DNA of 64,000 nucleotides from Trichoplax adhaerens (taxonomy: Eukaryota > Placozoa > Uniplacotomia > Trichoplacea > Trichoplacidae). The translations under genes and the position numbers were made by a program. This document shows positions 1-13,869 of this stretch, in pieces (position 1 is the stretch's first letter; each line of letters begins with the position of its first letter). The notes under the pieces were generated by a model. It was not told the origin of the DNA, searched no databases, and saw only the letters and a list, made by a program, of their open reading frames with translations. The stretch spans positions 5,371,229 through 5,435,228 of the forward strand of contig NW_002060947.1 of NCBI RefSeq assembly GCF_000150275.1. The letters are read 5' to 3'.

Positions 1-2744
1 CGAAGAATGTGCAAAATATAAAATCAGAGGTATATAAGCTCTTCCCGGTGTGATATTTATTGGATAGCTAGTACTCATAGTTTAGTGCCGATGTATTAGG
101 TAGTATACTGTATGTAATTGGCATTAAACAATGTTACGTTATTTAATTAAATCATTTTTGACCCTTTTACTACAATTACATAAAAGGCAGGGCATATACT
201 AGAATTATTTGATGAAGTCAAAGATAAAGCGAAAATTTTAATTTAAAGAATTATTAAGATAATATGAGATGAATCGTATTAACTGAAAATGTCACTTATA
301 CACATCTTCCTATGAACACGGTTAAAAATTCATTAGTCGTGTTATTATAATTTTGCAAACAAGTAATCCGCCAATTACAGACAGTTTCGATATATATTAG
401 TGAATAATTAATACGTGCATCTATTAATAAGCTATGGCAAAACAGGCGAAATCCAACTTATAATTTCCATCTTGCAGCCAAAAATAACTTAAGCTGTATG
501 TAGTAGCGTCCATACACACTCTGTAATTGTAAGACCAGTACAGTTATTTCATAAATCCCTGAAAGAAAAGTTAACTAGTAAGCCAACTCGACTATCGATG
601 CATTATAATATTAGCATACTGATAGATAAATGTTAGCCTTATATAGCGATTATGACGAAGCCAGAAAGTATCATTAAGTTGAGCCAAAGCCAATAGTTCG
701 AACTTCATTTGAATCATAGCAATATAGCTAACCAGAATGTCCGGATATTATAAATAGATATTGTTGCTCTTTCGGACCTCTGTAAACACTAAAATTTCTT
801 CCTGCAGATATTAGTATAGCTGTTCAAAATAATCTTTCAATTGTCGATCTGCATTCTGCCAATGATATGATATACAGTAAGAATTAAATTACAATCCAGT
901 ATTACTAGCTCTGTAAATTCATAAGTCAAGAGCAGATCAAATAAGCTTCTATATCTTGTAATTTCGAAGCACATTACGTAACTGTCGTAATAAACAGCTT
1001 TCACTACGTACAAACATTATTACCGTACGTATTCTTAAATATTGATATCAGAAATTACAACTATGAAAGAAAATGAGCCAAACCCACGCAGAATATCCTT
1101 AAATGAGGTGTAATGTGTAGTTGGTAACGCACATCGACATGAAATTCAGCACAAAATAAATTAACCGCTATAATGGATCTCCATTTTATTAAAATTGATT
1201 TTTAAACAAAGAAAATAGATATAAGGTGAGCTGGCGGATAATTATTAATCATATAATTATTTATTTCAATTACAAATAATAATAGCTAACATAAATTTAA
1301 GCAACTACTATAAACCTATTAAGAATCTATGAGACACGTTAAATTAAAAACTAAGCATAAGTTGCTTGCAAGATACAGAAAAATTAATATTTTGAATGGT
1401 ACTCATAAATTCAGCTGTGAAATAATTAAGCTAGGACAAATTAAACTTGAAATCTCAAATTTAAATAGAATGTATAAGACTTGAAATCAATTAATTTCCA
1501 GAACGAGATACGATATTTAGCGGCAAGACTTTTAGGTCAAACTCTCAATAAATTAAAGCCTTTAGCAGCTAATCAACTACTCCTTATCATCTTGAAAAGG
1601 TTGCAGCTATACGTATTGCAAATAAAATTTGACAGATTTATATTTACTTTGGTGATTATTCAGCGTAAATCTCCTATTCAGTATTTATCCAATGCATTTC
1701 TACTATTGTTAGGCAGTGTAGAACTATTATTGTACGATTATTGACCTCAAGATCATTATTGCGCGTTTATTAAAAAAAAATGAAGATACTACTACCTGCC
1801 TCTGCTTGAATTCTGCAATCTTTAACAATACCCGATGCTGTGAAACAATGATTGCTAAACAATAAGAAATATAGGTAAATTTAGTTATTAAAATTGCTAA
1901 CTTCGCCAATATTAATTTTTGCAGAAGCCTTCAGCCTCCATTTGTATTCATCAATGTTATATGTAGTACAAGAAAGAAATCTCAAATTCTAATGAGAAGA
2001 AGCTAAGCTTGATTAACCTGTTCTTGATTGAGACGTAGTGTTCGAAGGCAATTTTAGGACCTAACACACAATAACTTAAAATACTTCAATACCAAATGAA
2101 GTACTTTCATGATCTTCATTTGGTTGAGGCATTTACATAGCTGGGAAAAATTAGACTTTCTAATATCTAATAATAGTATTTTTACCTGTATCTCCCATCG
2201 ATATCTATCCAAATCATGTCTGCCATTATTAGGCAGTAATGAAATCTTCTTATTAGAATATTGACAATAAGAGCGTCATTATAGATTCCTTGCATTAAAT
2301 ATAAATGCAAAAAGGTGACTGCTTATGCTGAAATTATCTGGTTACTATGTCGATTACATTCTGTTGACGACGGGAATAGTCATAGTCAGACACATAAAGC
2401 CTTCAAAACAATTGATTGTAAAATAATGCATGGTCATCCAACTGTCACAACAAATTATCAACTTGCATTTATCTATTAATAACTCGTTCATTATCTATTC
2501 TTATCTAAAGGTTTATTGTTTACATTATCAAATGAGGTGATAGGTCGAATTGATATGTAAGCAAGCGCAGACAATTTTCCACGTGATGGCTAGATTATCA
2601 GGTAAGGCATAAAAAAGTTGGACATAATAAGTCTGGTGATAATGATTATTCATGATTAGGCAAAGCGTGAAACCATCAATAACCTCTTTCATACTATATA
2701 ATAGTCTGATAATCGATCATTGAGTTTACAGGCCAGCAATCAGG
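1..2744. other. AT-rich upstream intergenic region, no gene seen
   Basis: I see no coding exon or RNA gene here. Open frames are short (under 90 codons), low in complexity and unlike any family I know. The only feature I would point to is a TATA-like box at its 3' end, directly upstream of the proposed first exon of sGC gene 1. Confidence 0.6.
2695..2702 (+). promoter_or_regulatory. possible TATA box of sGC gene 1
   Basis: TATATAAT lies about 50 bases upstream of an ATG at 2745-2747 that is followed at once by a consensus donor (GTAAGA). The spacing would fit transcription starting near 2725 with a very short 5' UTR and a first coding exon holding only the start codon. In a genome this AT-rich a TATA match alone is weak; the argument rests on its placement. 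Confidence 0.3.
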
Positions 2745-5700
2745 ATGGTAAGAATTCTTATCAAAGCCTAGTTATCATGTTAATGATTTTAAGCCATGTT
2801 CTATTTCTTATTTTATTGATGTCTCACTGTAATCGATCTAATAAATAGTAATCATCACCTTCACATTTCAAAGTTTATAAACATCAGACAGCTTTCTTTC
2901 TTTCTCACAGTTTTATCAAGCGTAGCAAAAAATTCGATCTCGATATGTTGAACTAAGTCAATGTTTAGAAAATTGTCTATCGATTCCACTCAGTCTAGAA
3001 TACAATGTCTACGAAGACTATTTGTTGCCTATCACCGCCCTATAAAATGATTAGACAATAATGTGAAGTACGGTGGTTATTTCAATCAACCATGAAAGAT
3101 TAAACCTTAATCGATTTAACAATTTTTTTCTAATTTTGCTACTTTTAATACCACTACAATGTTTCAATCGATTCAAAGTTTAACATTATTACATGCGAAT
3201 TTGCAAATGTTGCATACTTTTCATAATGGCTGCATGAGGGAACAATGCAGTTCGTTTAAAGATTTCCTTCCTTCGTTAGCCAATTATTGTTTTTGCCATT
3301 CCCTTTTCTACTTAAATGTGACAACAATCACTTAGAAGTTGTTATCCTAACTAATACACTTGAGCCTTGTCAGAGATTGAAATCTAAAACGGAGTTCATT
3401 TGCTTACAATTCAATCTTCTAGTATGGTTTTATACATCGTGCTTTACAAGATTTAATTGTACGCCAATATGGAGAAAAAGAATGGAAACGCATCATGTAA
3501 GTAAGAAAGGTTTTGTTTTCATTAAGATAATAATCAAGCTCTAGGTCATATCTACAGTAGAAATGGATTATCATCATAAAATACTACACCATCAATTCTT
3601 TTTGAATAAAATTCATCCATTCTCTCGAAAACTTTATGAAGTGATGATAGGCTACTATTTTGTAGTGACTAAAATATTGACTAGCAGCGGAATATTTTCC
3701 ATTTTTTTTATACTTAAGGCCTTGTACTACGATGGCACATGATAGCAAAGAGCTTATTGAAGTCTTTGCAATGCCTGATTATTCATGCGCCCCTGTTTAT
3801 TAAGGATACATCTACCGCTACACCTACATGGCTAAAGTAGTTTACTAGTCAAATATTTTCGCGCTTTTAGATAACTGGCTGATACTATTTATGTAATTAA
3901 TCCTTAGCAAGGTTTACCTCCACCCTTGTGGAGAATGCTTATTTGTGAGTTGAAGAATTAGTAATATCTCATCATTTTCTCAACTCGTCATTAGCCTGTA
4001 GAATAGCTACAACGATAAGGCCATCATTAGCATATATAGTCGCAATTCAAAGACAGCCATTTCGTGTTCTATTTCGTTTGAAGTGGTTGTTCTTACGCAA
4101 ACATCTTATCGATCATCATAATGTATTACAATCTATGTGTTCATACAGCTTGCATTTGACTAATATTATTAAGACTTGAACAAATTATCTTAGGAAATGA
4201 ACAATATGATCTCATCTGGTTGAAGAGATAACTTGATTATTCTAATAATTAGCAAGATTATGGATAATGCAACTTTACAATACATATTGCTGTACATAGT
4301 ATCTGACATTTCCTTATCGATTTAGAAAATTGAATAGCCAGAGTAGATATAGTTCTAAATCGGTATAACGAATTAATTCTGAAGCATTCATGAAATCTTT
4401 CACATGTTATTCATTAAAATAATCATCGATATGATGTTATTTTTGTAATTTTACAGTATTGACAACAATTCACTATCACGATCAGTATGATTTGTTTATA
4501 AAGTGCTAGACTATTCGGCTATTTCTCTTCATCAGACTTTCAGTCTTTTTGCAACAGTTTTAATTCTCCATCTAAATAATCATGCTCAAAAATAGTCATT
4601 CTTTGGTGATAGTCGAAGTTTAAATACCATGTAGTTAAAGAAAGTTTCCTAACCTTTTCAGGTTAATAATATAATCACATCAATTTCTATCATATAGGCT
4701 TTATGTTTTATAGATTTTATAGGTTTACAAGACCGTCTAAAATCGATAATTTAGATAATTCTATATTGTTTTCCATGATTTACACGCATTTTTATGATTC
4801 TAATGATAATATTTAAAGTAGTTGCGTTACCAGCTACTCATACGTGGCAGAACTATCTTAACAGTGTTATTGTAACTAGATTCTGTTACGTTGAATTCAA
4901 AAATTAATAAATAAATATTGTTATTGATAATTGATGATTATAGTGATAAAGCTGGTATACAAGAAGAAAGCCGAGCTTTCTTACTACATCAAAGCTACGA
5001 TGATGCATTAACTGTTAAGTTGGTAGCGACCGCTTGCGAAGTTTTAGGTAAATTAATTGTCATAATTGATTAGTAATTCACCGTAATCGATCAAGTAGAA
5101 CCTAATGCTAGTCGCTTTTATCGTTCTTAATGATATTAATTTCATTCAATTGTGTAACAATTTATACTGGCCCATTCAGTCATGATTAATACCTACGTAT
5201 ATTAAAATGGAATCGTAATACTATGATAACAGAAGCTGTATTGGCAAACCTACATTCGTATACATATACTTATTTTCTAGTCAATCGAAGAATGGTAATA
5301 TCATTCATTAAGCTTTAATTTACATATATAGTTTAGTTTATAACCTTTAGTCATAAAGTTTGAATTTAATTCTCCTCAACTTACATTTACAGCTGTTTTC
5401 GTCATCGTTGTCCAATCATCTACATGTACCGATTAAATTAGATTGATAATTAATTAATAAGGGTCGATGCCTAGTCATCAACGTTATGATAACCCAAACT
5501 CAACATGATAAAGATCCAATAGGCGATTGCAATTATTTCTGATAAATCTATAATAAAATCGTCATACAAAGTACTAATTGTCCCCAATATATCAAATTCG
5601 ACTAGAAATAAACACTAAGTATTCATTTCGACTTTTATACTAACCGTTATCGCAATCTAAACCGGCTAGTTCATTTTCGTTCCTATGAATATACTCTCAA

Positions 5701-8700
5701 GAACTTTATAATTAACCATTCATTTAGCTAGGTCATAATACATCTGTATTAAGCACTTAAGAGGGGATAAAAACTAGTATAGCTTTGCGGGGTATACCCA
5801 TGTCTTAGACAATCGACCTGGCGGAACGGAAATAAGTACCAGTACTTGCTAAATCGCTCAGCTCTACTCCTTAACTTTATTTATACCATATTTTATATTG
5901 TCTATCTAACTAATTACATCTATTTGCATATGTTCACCTTGAAGTACTGGTATTGCTATTATTTATGGATTTCTACTTTTAAATAATGTATTGGTTGTAA
6001 TCAAAAATGACTTTATATAAAATTTTTATATTAGCAAGTATCATTAAGGTTAGTAAACCAGGTTCAATATGAATGCATCTATACCGACTATCACAACCTA
6101 GTTAAACAATATTATATTTACAGTAAGTTATTAGGAAAATAGTCTTAGTTTAATTCTGTTAAAACCTAATTAATTTGGAAAATGTCTAATTTGGTGTATA
6201 ATTTATGACGTCAGAAATGAATGATTAATTAATTAATGGAAAGGCAAGCAAAAGCAATTATCCCTCGCATTAGTATGTGGGTAACAGTTTATGATTAATA
6301 ATTAATGTCAAGCAGCAATGCTAGAAGATTATATTTTTGTATTTCATAAGTGCAATCTATTCCAAATTTAGTATTTTGACGGCGATTGCATAGGCTGATG
6401 CTTCTCAAATCTACTGTGCTGAGTAATAAAGCAGGAATAATACCAAAATCCATCATTTATATTTTGAGTTATTTAAAATGTATTAAAATCATAGCCGACT
6501 AGATCTAGGGTACTCATTTTATAATAAATACTCATGAAATCCCTAGATTTTTAGTTTTAAATTGTAAAATTGTAACCTAAAGTCTACAGAAATCAGAACA
6601 CTACTCCCACGGCAAACTGATAAACAACATAAAATACTCGAAGTTCGCGTATGATAAAGATACGTTGATAGGATCGAGATAAGTTCAGAAAGAAAACGTT
6701 AAATTCTTGTTGTGGTTGTACGTCAGTGTTTGCATTTCTGTAGTTTACTACAATAAATATTATAACGAGACACATCACCATCGACAAAAAATTAATAAAA
6801 TATAAACTTTTATATTTTCATTGACACATCGATGAGTGTCTCGTCGGACCAGGATTTGAAGGTTTTGATCAGAACACAAACAAGAAATACTCGAAGTACT
6901 CGTCTGCATTGATCGTATAAACGAACCTTAAGAAAAATCTCTCACTCTTTATCATCATTAGTACATTTATAGCAAGAAAACATTAACTTCTCTCAGTTGA
7001 TGAAATTGATTCATTTTCATACATTAACTACATATTTTAGATATTTACTGGACATATGTGTAATAAATCATTTATCAGATAGTGCGTATAGATTGTTTTC
7101 CACGTACCTGCAGTTGTATTAATTACCATTGAATAGTTAAAAATTTTAGCTGTTATGTTTGCTATTATAAATGTTGAGGAAGAATAAATTTATAAATTTA
7201 ATTACATATTGTGTATAGTATCGTTTACTTCAATGATAATATCGGTATAGGCTCAGCGATAATTAATATATAGTTAGTAACATCGATTTTCTAGAATCTA
7301 GCGAACACGTTATAATTATAAGCTATTGAAAGTATTATTTGATAAAAAAATTCTATAATTTAAAAATACTATACATATTGCAATATGTTTCATAGGCAGC
7401 AGAATGGAAGATATGTTGGAGAAATTCGGAGAACATTTCTTCCAATATTGTGTAGATAATGGTTATGATCGCATCTTACGGGTATTAGGCAGTACACTAT
7501 ATGACTTCTTATTTAATTTAGACGCTCTACATGATCATTTAGGGTCTAGCTATCATGGTATGAATGCACCATCATTTCGTTGTACTTCATCACTCGATGG
7601 CAATATCATTTTGCATTATTATTCTCTACGACATGGTCTATATCCAATTGTCACTGGTATAGTTAAAACCGCAGCAAAACAAATTCATAATGCTGAAGTT
7701 AAAATTCAAGTGATATCAGTTTCAACAACCAGTAAAGGTAAATGCCATGTTCAAATGTTAATATCCCAAGCCAATAGTTCCAGTTCTAATGCTAGTTTTA
7801 TCCAAACAACCGCACCTCAATCACCTGTACGATTTAATCGATCATTATCATCACCACCAGCATTTAATTCCAATACCGCCATCACAACGAATAATAAAGT
7901 ACGCATTAAAGTTGGAACGTTTTGTCAAGCATTCCCTTTTCATATTGTGTTTAATCGTGATTTAAAAATAACCCAAGCTGGCAATTCAATCCGTCGTGTA
8001 CTCAAATTACCAGCAGATTTACCTACTGCTAATATTCATTTCAATACTTTATTTCAATTGGATCGTCCACAAATGAGATTTAACTTTAAAAATGTTATCA
8101 GCCATATAAATATTGTTTTCATTATCTCTACAATCAATGAATTATCAGACTCAGCAGCATACCAACATCAACCACAATATACTAATCATAGCCAACAACT
8201 CCATCGACAACAAAGTTGCGAAAATTTTGATAATTCTGCAACAGATGATACGAGTAATGGTAGACATCGTCACAATAGTCAGAGTGGAAACTGTGTTTCT
8301 AATACTATCAAATTAAAAGGTCAAATGGTTTATGTTCATGAATCTGATAGCATGTTATTTCTGTGCTCGCCAAGGTTTAGTAATCTGGAAGAATTAACAC
8401 AGCAAGGATTCTTTCTAAGCGATTTTCCTATCCATGATACAACTCGTGATGTTGTGCTAATGTCTCATATCCAGCGTAATCGTCGTGATTTAGTTCAATT
8501 ACGTGAACAAGCTACTAATGAATTACAAATATTGGAAATAAAATTAAGGGCAGATAAAAAACGTACCGACGATTTACTCCATTCTATTTTACCAATTCGT
8601 ATTGTCAATCAACTACGTTTAGCTCCTCGAGATCCCATTCATGAACGTTATGCCATGGTTACGGTACTTTTTAGCGATATCGTGGGTTTTACAGCATTAT

Positions 8701-11700
8701 GTTCATCATCAGATATTGATCCATTGCAAGTTGTACGTATGTTAGATGAATTATACCTGAGCTTTGACGAATTGTGCAATTTTAACGATGTCTACAAGGT
8801 AAGCTGAACCAAGTTATATATGTATCATAAAATGAGAATCGCTGCGTAAATTTGTATATTTTGGAATATCAAAATTATTACCTACGCTAAAATATTCATG
8901 TACTTCTCTAGTTGTGATAGAGAATCCGATAGCGTAGTAAGAATTGATTTAGTAGCTATAGAGATGGAAACAAATATAATTTAGTAGGACAGCGAATTTA
9001 TTATTGTGTGTTGTGATCGTGTAAGATTGAAAGTAGTTACTGTAGGTAAGTTGCTAGCTGTTGTAAAATAACATGAAACATGAGTAAAAATCATTAACAA
9101 TCATCACAGAATAATGGGTAACTGTAACAATAATAGAAATATGAACTAGATATCACTAATACTTATACCTATGAAATAGAGCACATATGGAGAATAGTAA
9201 CGTAGAATATGCATACTGTAACAGTCAATATTAGATCATTGAAAGCAGTGATGGTAAGGTAATGGGAACCATGCGTAACTAAATGCGGTAATTTGTATTC
9301 GTATAAAAGTGTGGAAAAACTGCAATTGACCTTTATCTTGAAGAGTAATTAGCCAAAATAATGGTACTGTATAATCTGCATTAGTGTAATTTTTCCTTTA
9401 AGTCTGTGATCTTTAATGATTAAGTGGCAGTTTATATAGCTGCAGCTTATTGGGATAGCGAAATATCTGCCTTGCTAATATATTTAAAGTAAGATAGTTA
9501 TTAGTTTCGTAGCAAATTTTACAGCTGTGTTTTTATATTTGTTGTAAGATATTTCTTCAACCTCACGAGCTTAAGATATGAAAGTTAAAGTTATCCTTGC
9601 CTCAATAGCAATTTTTTTATAGCTATAATTTATCACTAACTGAATAGGTGGAAACGATTGGCGATGCGTATATGATAGTTAGTGGTGTGCCTGATCCATG
9701 TTTCAATCATGCTAATAAGGTAATAAGTATGGCATTCGATATGATGGATGTGACCAAAGGAGTCCTATCGCCGGTAGATAAATCGCCTATTAAGGTAAAA
9801 GTTATAATATTTAGATATCATTAAGCGAATTAGTGTAACCATATCGCTTAAATTTTCTATTATCAAATGAGTATTAACTACCAGTACCGATAACGATAAA
9901 CTATTATCTTAACCATAACTATCCACAGGAGCAATATTTTAATTATAAGATAGCTACTAAATTGCGGTAAAATGGATTTAATTTCAGATTCTACTAGTAT
10001 CATCCGCAGCTCTATACACGAATTTTATTAAATGCTCCAATCATTGATTATATAATTACTAACAAATGTGATTAATTAATGGGAAAGTATGACAATTAAA
10101 AGTCGTTGAAAGAAATAGAAAACATTAACAAGTATAACAAAAACATCTTAATAGAGCAGCAAGTTTCGATACAGTACAATGATGAGTTAATTCAGAATTT
10201 AGTAATTCAGTATCAGAGATTATTTTAATCATTTAAAATAATTACACCTAGAGTAGAGACTTTATAATGACACTTGACATAATTTACACATGTTTGTAGA
10301 CCGTAATTGCATCTTAAGCTTCAGTGGCTTACTAGGAGTGAAATATTTCTTTATTAATAGTGAATAGGAGAATAGCACTAGCAGTTAAATAAATAATATT
10401 TTTATTCTAGCCATAAGGTTTAAGGCAATTCGTAAATCTCTGTCTACTAATTAATCCTATTTACACTTACATTTTCGCACTTTAAATACCACTCAGCATT
10501 ATCGACCTCTATTCTAAGGTTGTACGGTACTAAATAAAATAAATAATTTCAATTAGTATGGTAGAGGCTTTATAACGATGCTTGATGTGATTAACTCATA
10601 CTCGTAAACTATAATTACATTTTTAAGTTTTGGCAACATACTAGAAAAGAAATTTTACGATAATAACGGTGAACAAAAGCATTACATTAAAGTTAATAAA
10701 ATGAAATCCTATTTTTACCCCGAGGTTTAAAGGCAATTAGAAAATCCTGGCTATTTATCAAACCTATTTGTACTTGAATTTTCGTACTTTAGAAGCCTCT
10801 CAGTATTATCTGTTTTTTATTATAAGACCGTAAGATATCTAATAAAATAAGTAATTTTCAATTAAGAATAAAAGCTACGTAACGTTAGCTTTCTACTGAT
10901 GAGCTGATATAGTATGTTATCGATTTTTCTACATCCTAATATACTAAATCAATGAAAAAATTTCAATTACTATTGCAAGCTAAAGCGTAATTAGAAAACG
11001 CTAGCCGTTGATCAATCAAGCGATCTAGGGTGTTATCTAAATCTTTATGTACAGCTATAACTTACTAAATAAGTCAAATAAGTTTCCATCAGTATTTTAA
11101 ACTGCTAATCAAATCGGCCAATCAGAAATTGAATTTTTAATCCTTTTCTATCGAAATCCACATTTAGATCAGAATAGGTATCCATTCCGGTCCTGCTATA
11201 GCTGGCGTGGTTGGACAGAAAATGCCTCGATATTGCTTATTCGGTAGTACGGTAACTAATGCAAGTAAAGTTGAATCTGGCAGTCAAGAGGGAAGAATTA
11301 ATATCAGTGAAACAACTAAAATGTAAGAAATGTTATAATCATCATCAATACAACTTTAACAATAAGTCTTAGTACAGTAGAGTAAATGATATCGCTTGAC
11401 TTTGAGTTATTGAGATAGCGTACCTTTGATATCTGATATTTTTGACCTTTCAACAATAATTCAATCTAGGTCGATTGCAGATACAACTCCCTACCTTTTT
11501 GAACAAAATTATAATCAAAGCCTCAATATGCCTTGCTACTTCATTGATCTTGACCCAAATAACCTATCCCACGATAGCCAAAAACGAACTATGACGCGTA
11601 ATCTATCGATTGATCCTGCACTAAAACAGGGCATTTTCCGATCTCCTAGGCCTAGCCCACCACAAACGCCAGGCGAATCACCAGTAATTACGCCCCCAAT

Positions 11701-11776
11701 GTCACCAACATCTCCACATTTAACTAAAATCTTGTTAGATATTTCCAATTTGCCCGCTATTAATTCTCAACCGTGA
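2745..11776 (+). CDS. GUCY1A: soluble guanylate cyclase subunit, alpha-type catalytic half with heme His (sGC gene 1)
   Basis: This is a predicted cytosolic NO-sensing subunit that makes cGMP from GTP as part of a dimer. Proposed exons are 2745-2747 (ATG only, least certain), 3423-3496, 4944-5047, 7396-8798, 9648-9794, 11168-11322 and 11419-11776, giving 747 aa with every phase matching. The HNOB domain starts YGFIHRAL and has proximal His106 in LHDHL and an intact YxSxR (HYYSLR). HNOBA begins near residue 235 (TFCQAFPFH), followed by a coiled coil around 450 and the cyclase domain. The cyclase carries metal Asp488 (FSDIVGF) and Asp534 (GDAY), purine residues Glu530 and Cys600, but Thr607 and Lys611 where beta subunits have catalytic Asn and Arg, so the half-site is alpha-type. 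Oddities are a Ser/Asn-rich linker between HNOB and HNOBA, a Gln/His/Asn/Ser-rich insertion within HNOBA (exon positions about 8150-8290), and a long C-terminal tail with clustered SP/TP motifs. Family assignment is very sure; exon 1 is tentative. Confidence 0.9.
10225..10860. repeat. two-copy tandem repeat (about 308 bp) in an intron of sGC gene 1
   Basis: Two diverged copies start near 10225 and 10533. Landmarks recur in the same order: a CTTTATAA(T/C)GA block at 10260 and 10568, an AAGGCAATT block near 10430 and 10730, and an ATTTTCG block near 10470 and 10780. A partial third start may follow at about 10865. The repeat lies wholly inside the intron between the exons ending at 9794 and starting at 11168. 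Confidence 0.6.
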
Positions 11777-13869
11777 GATTGAGGTCGTTTGCATATGTTC
11801 GACAACATCACGGATTGATGTAAATAATTGCTACCTTAATGGGATTCGATGAAGTCTAATTATAACCTCAATCCAGCCACGTTAATCAAGATGTAGAATA
11901 CTTTATAATTATACACTTATTCAGATGGAACTAATTCTTAACTCTTTTAGACGATAGCTAACCATTGAGAAGCGAATCTTATAATTTTATAAACAGTATT
12001 TTTGATTACCAGAAATACTAATATGTTAATTGCATATTGCCTGTATTATTTACTTGATTACTTTTAATTTGTTTAATTGATGGATTGATTATATAGTGAC
12101 AAAGAAAACAATTTTAATTCTGTCTTTACAAATTAGCCATAATAAGTGTGGCAAAATCGATTTGACTGATCTAATAACTAGATTCATACATTCATTGGAT
12201 TGAATATTTCTTCCTATTTCTATCAACTTCTTTAACTGTTTCGAAGACTCTTAACAGATATCAAAGCAATTTCAAATTGTTTAAAAAATACTAAACGTAA
12301 ATTGAATGAATACTTAGCACTATCTTTACGTCCGTAAAAATAATTAAGGTTGGGATGATATCCAACAATCTGTAAGAAAATTTTAGTGATATTATAAATA
12401 TAGCTCAAAATAGTATTATTTTCATTGAGTAGAAGATTTAATCTTAAATTTAACTGAATTTAACAAGTTTCCAATCATCTTGACAAGCATCTTAATGCTA
12501 TTACTTAATATTTAATCTTATTATCTTAGGTTAATCAATAAGGGATTTCTAAGATTCTCTCAACTAGCTTCCAACTATGACTATAAAAGTAGAAAATAAA
12601 TAGAAATGATAGAATTGTATTAAATTATTAAACTATTTCAACTGTCTCAATATATTCTTAATCGATTACACCAAAGCTGCAACAAATTCAGCAATCATCA
12701 TTGTAATTTATTTTGTACCACTTTTGCATTATAATAGTGGTAACTAATACAATCAACTTCTGGCAGTAATTTCAGGTCATAATTTATAATCTGCTCTTGT
12801 TCAGAATATTTATCCATGCAATGATGCTTGAATCTATTTTAAGCAATTTGGATCGAAATCTTAAATTAGTAATTGATATGCTTTCAATCTCCATCCATAA
12901 CAAGAATATCGTAGATGATATTTGAATCCTTTTTTAATAATTGATTATTTTAATTTAACACATCATAAGTTTAATCACTTTTGATAACATTTAATATAAT
13001 ACACTTCAACCTAAAACACTTTTAAAGCGCTTTAAACTTCAAAGGTAGCTATAGTTTCCATCACTAGACATAGCGTTCAATATATGGACTTGTGTGATAT
13101 AATTGATCACTAAATTTCAAAATTTATAGAAAATTAGAACTTTGCTAGATCTTTATACGAAGATAATCTGTACAAAGCCCACTCTAGCAGAATAAAACTT
13201 CTAGAAAGATTTCTGAACAGAACACAGAATAACCTAAAGTTGCCCGCTTAAGTTCTTTTCGTAACATTTGCAGCTACAACCGGCATAACTACACTCTACC
13301 TTATTTTACAACTATTTATACAACAACAAATACTGCTAGGCTAAACAATTGTTAGCTCTAGCAAGGTAGTAGTTAATGAGCTACTTATTAGTAACAACAT
13401 TTTATAGCAGTCCATCTATAATCTAATATGGTAAAAGCTACAGTATTTATACTGACATTATTTATGCTAGCAAAAAGTATGATGAACTAACCATATCTAA
13501 AGGTATGAGTTAAGTACCTATTTTACCACTGGTACTTATAGTGATTCAACGCTCTACTGCGTATGGCCATGCATACTATAACATAGAATTTCAATTACAG
13601 TCCATGGTTTTGTGCTAATAAATATGCCTTGAAATAAATATTTAGAGAAATCTACACTGCTGTACATCATGCTAGACATAGCTTATATTCTATAATCTAC
13701 TGTTTACTTAGTTATGTTACAACTTTAAATTTTCTTGAAATATGACTAGCTAACATCAATCTTCTAATATACTATTGTAATTTTTCATATAAGACGTTTA
13801 TAGCCGGATTTTAAAATATTTTTAATATAATTAGGGGTATTAATATAGCTATATTTTCAATTCATATTT

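Noticed and set aside
4944-5047. Apparent frameshift in gene 1 exon 3, where a KKKAEL-like start in one frame precedes [10 protein letters not shown] in another
   Set aside because: Using the acceptor at 4942-4943 and phase 2 gives one open frame ([20 protein letters not shown]) that aligns without gaps to the beta-1 segment; the other frame is coincidence.
11536-11748. 70-codon minus-strand frame
   Set aside because: It is antisense to the last exon of sGC gene 1.
7396-11776. Considering gene 1 an adenylate cyclase or a homodimeric guanylate cyclase
   Set aside because: Glu530 and Cys600 specify guanine, and Thr607/Lys611 replace the Asn/Arg needed for a self-sufficient homodimer; HNOB-HNOBA architecture marks the sGC family.
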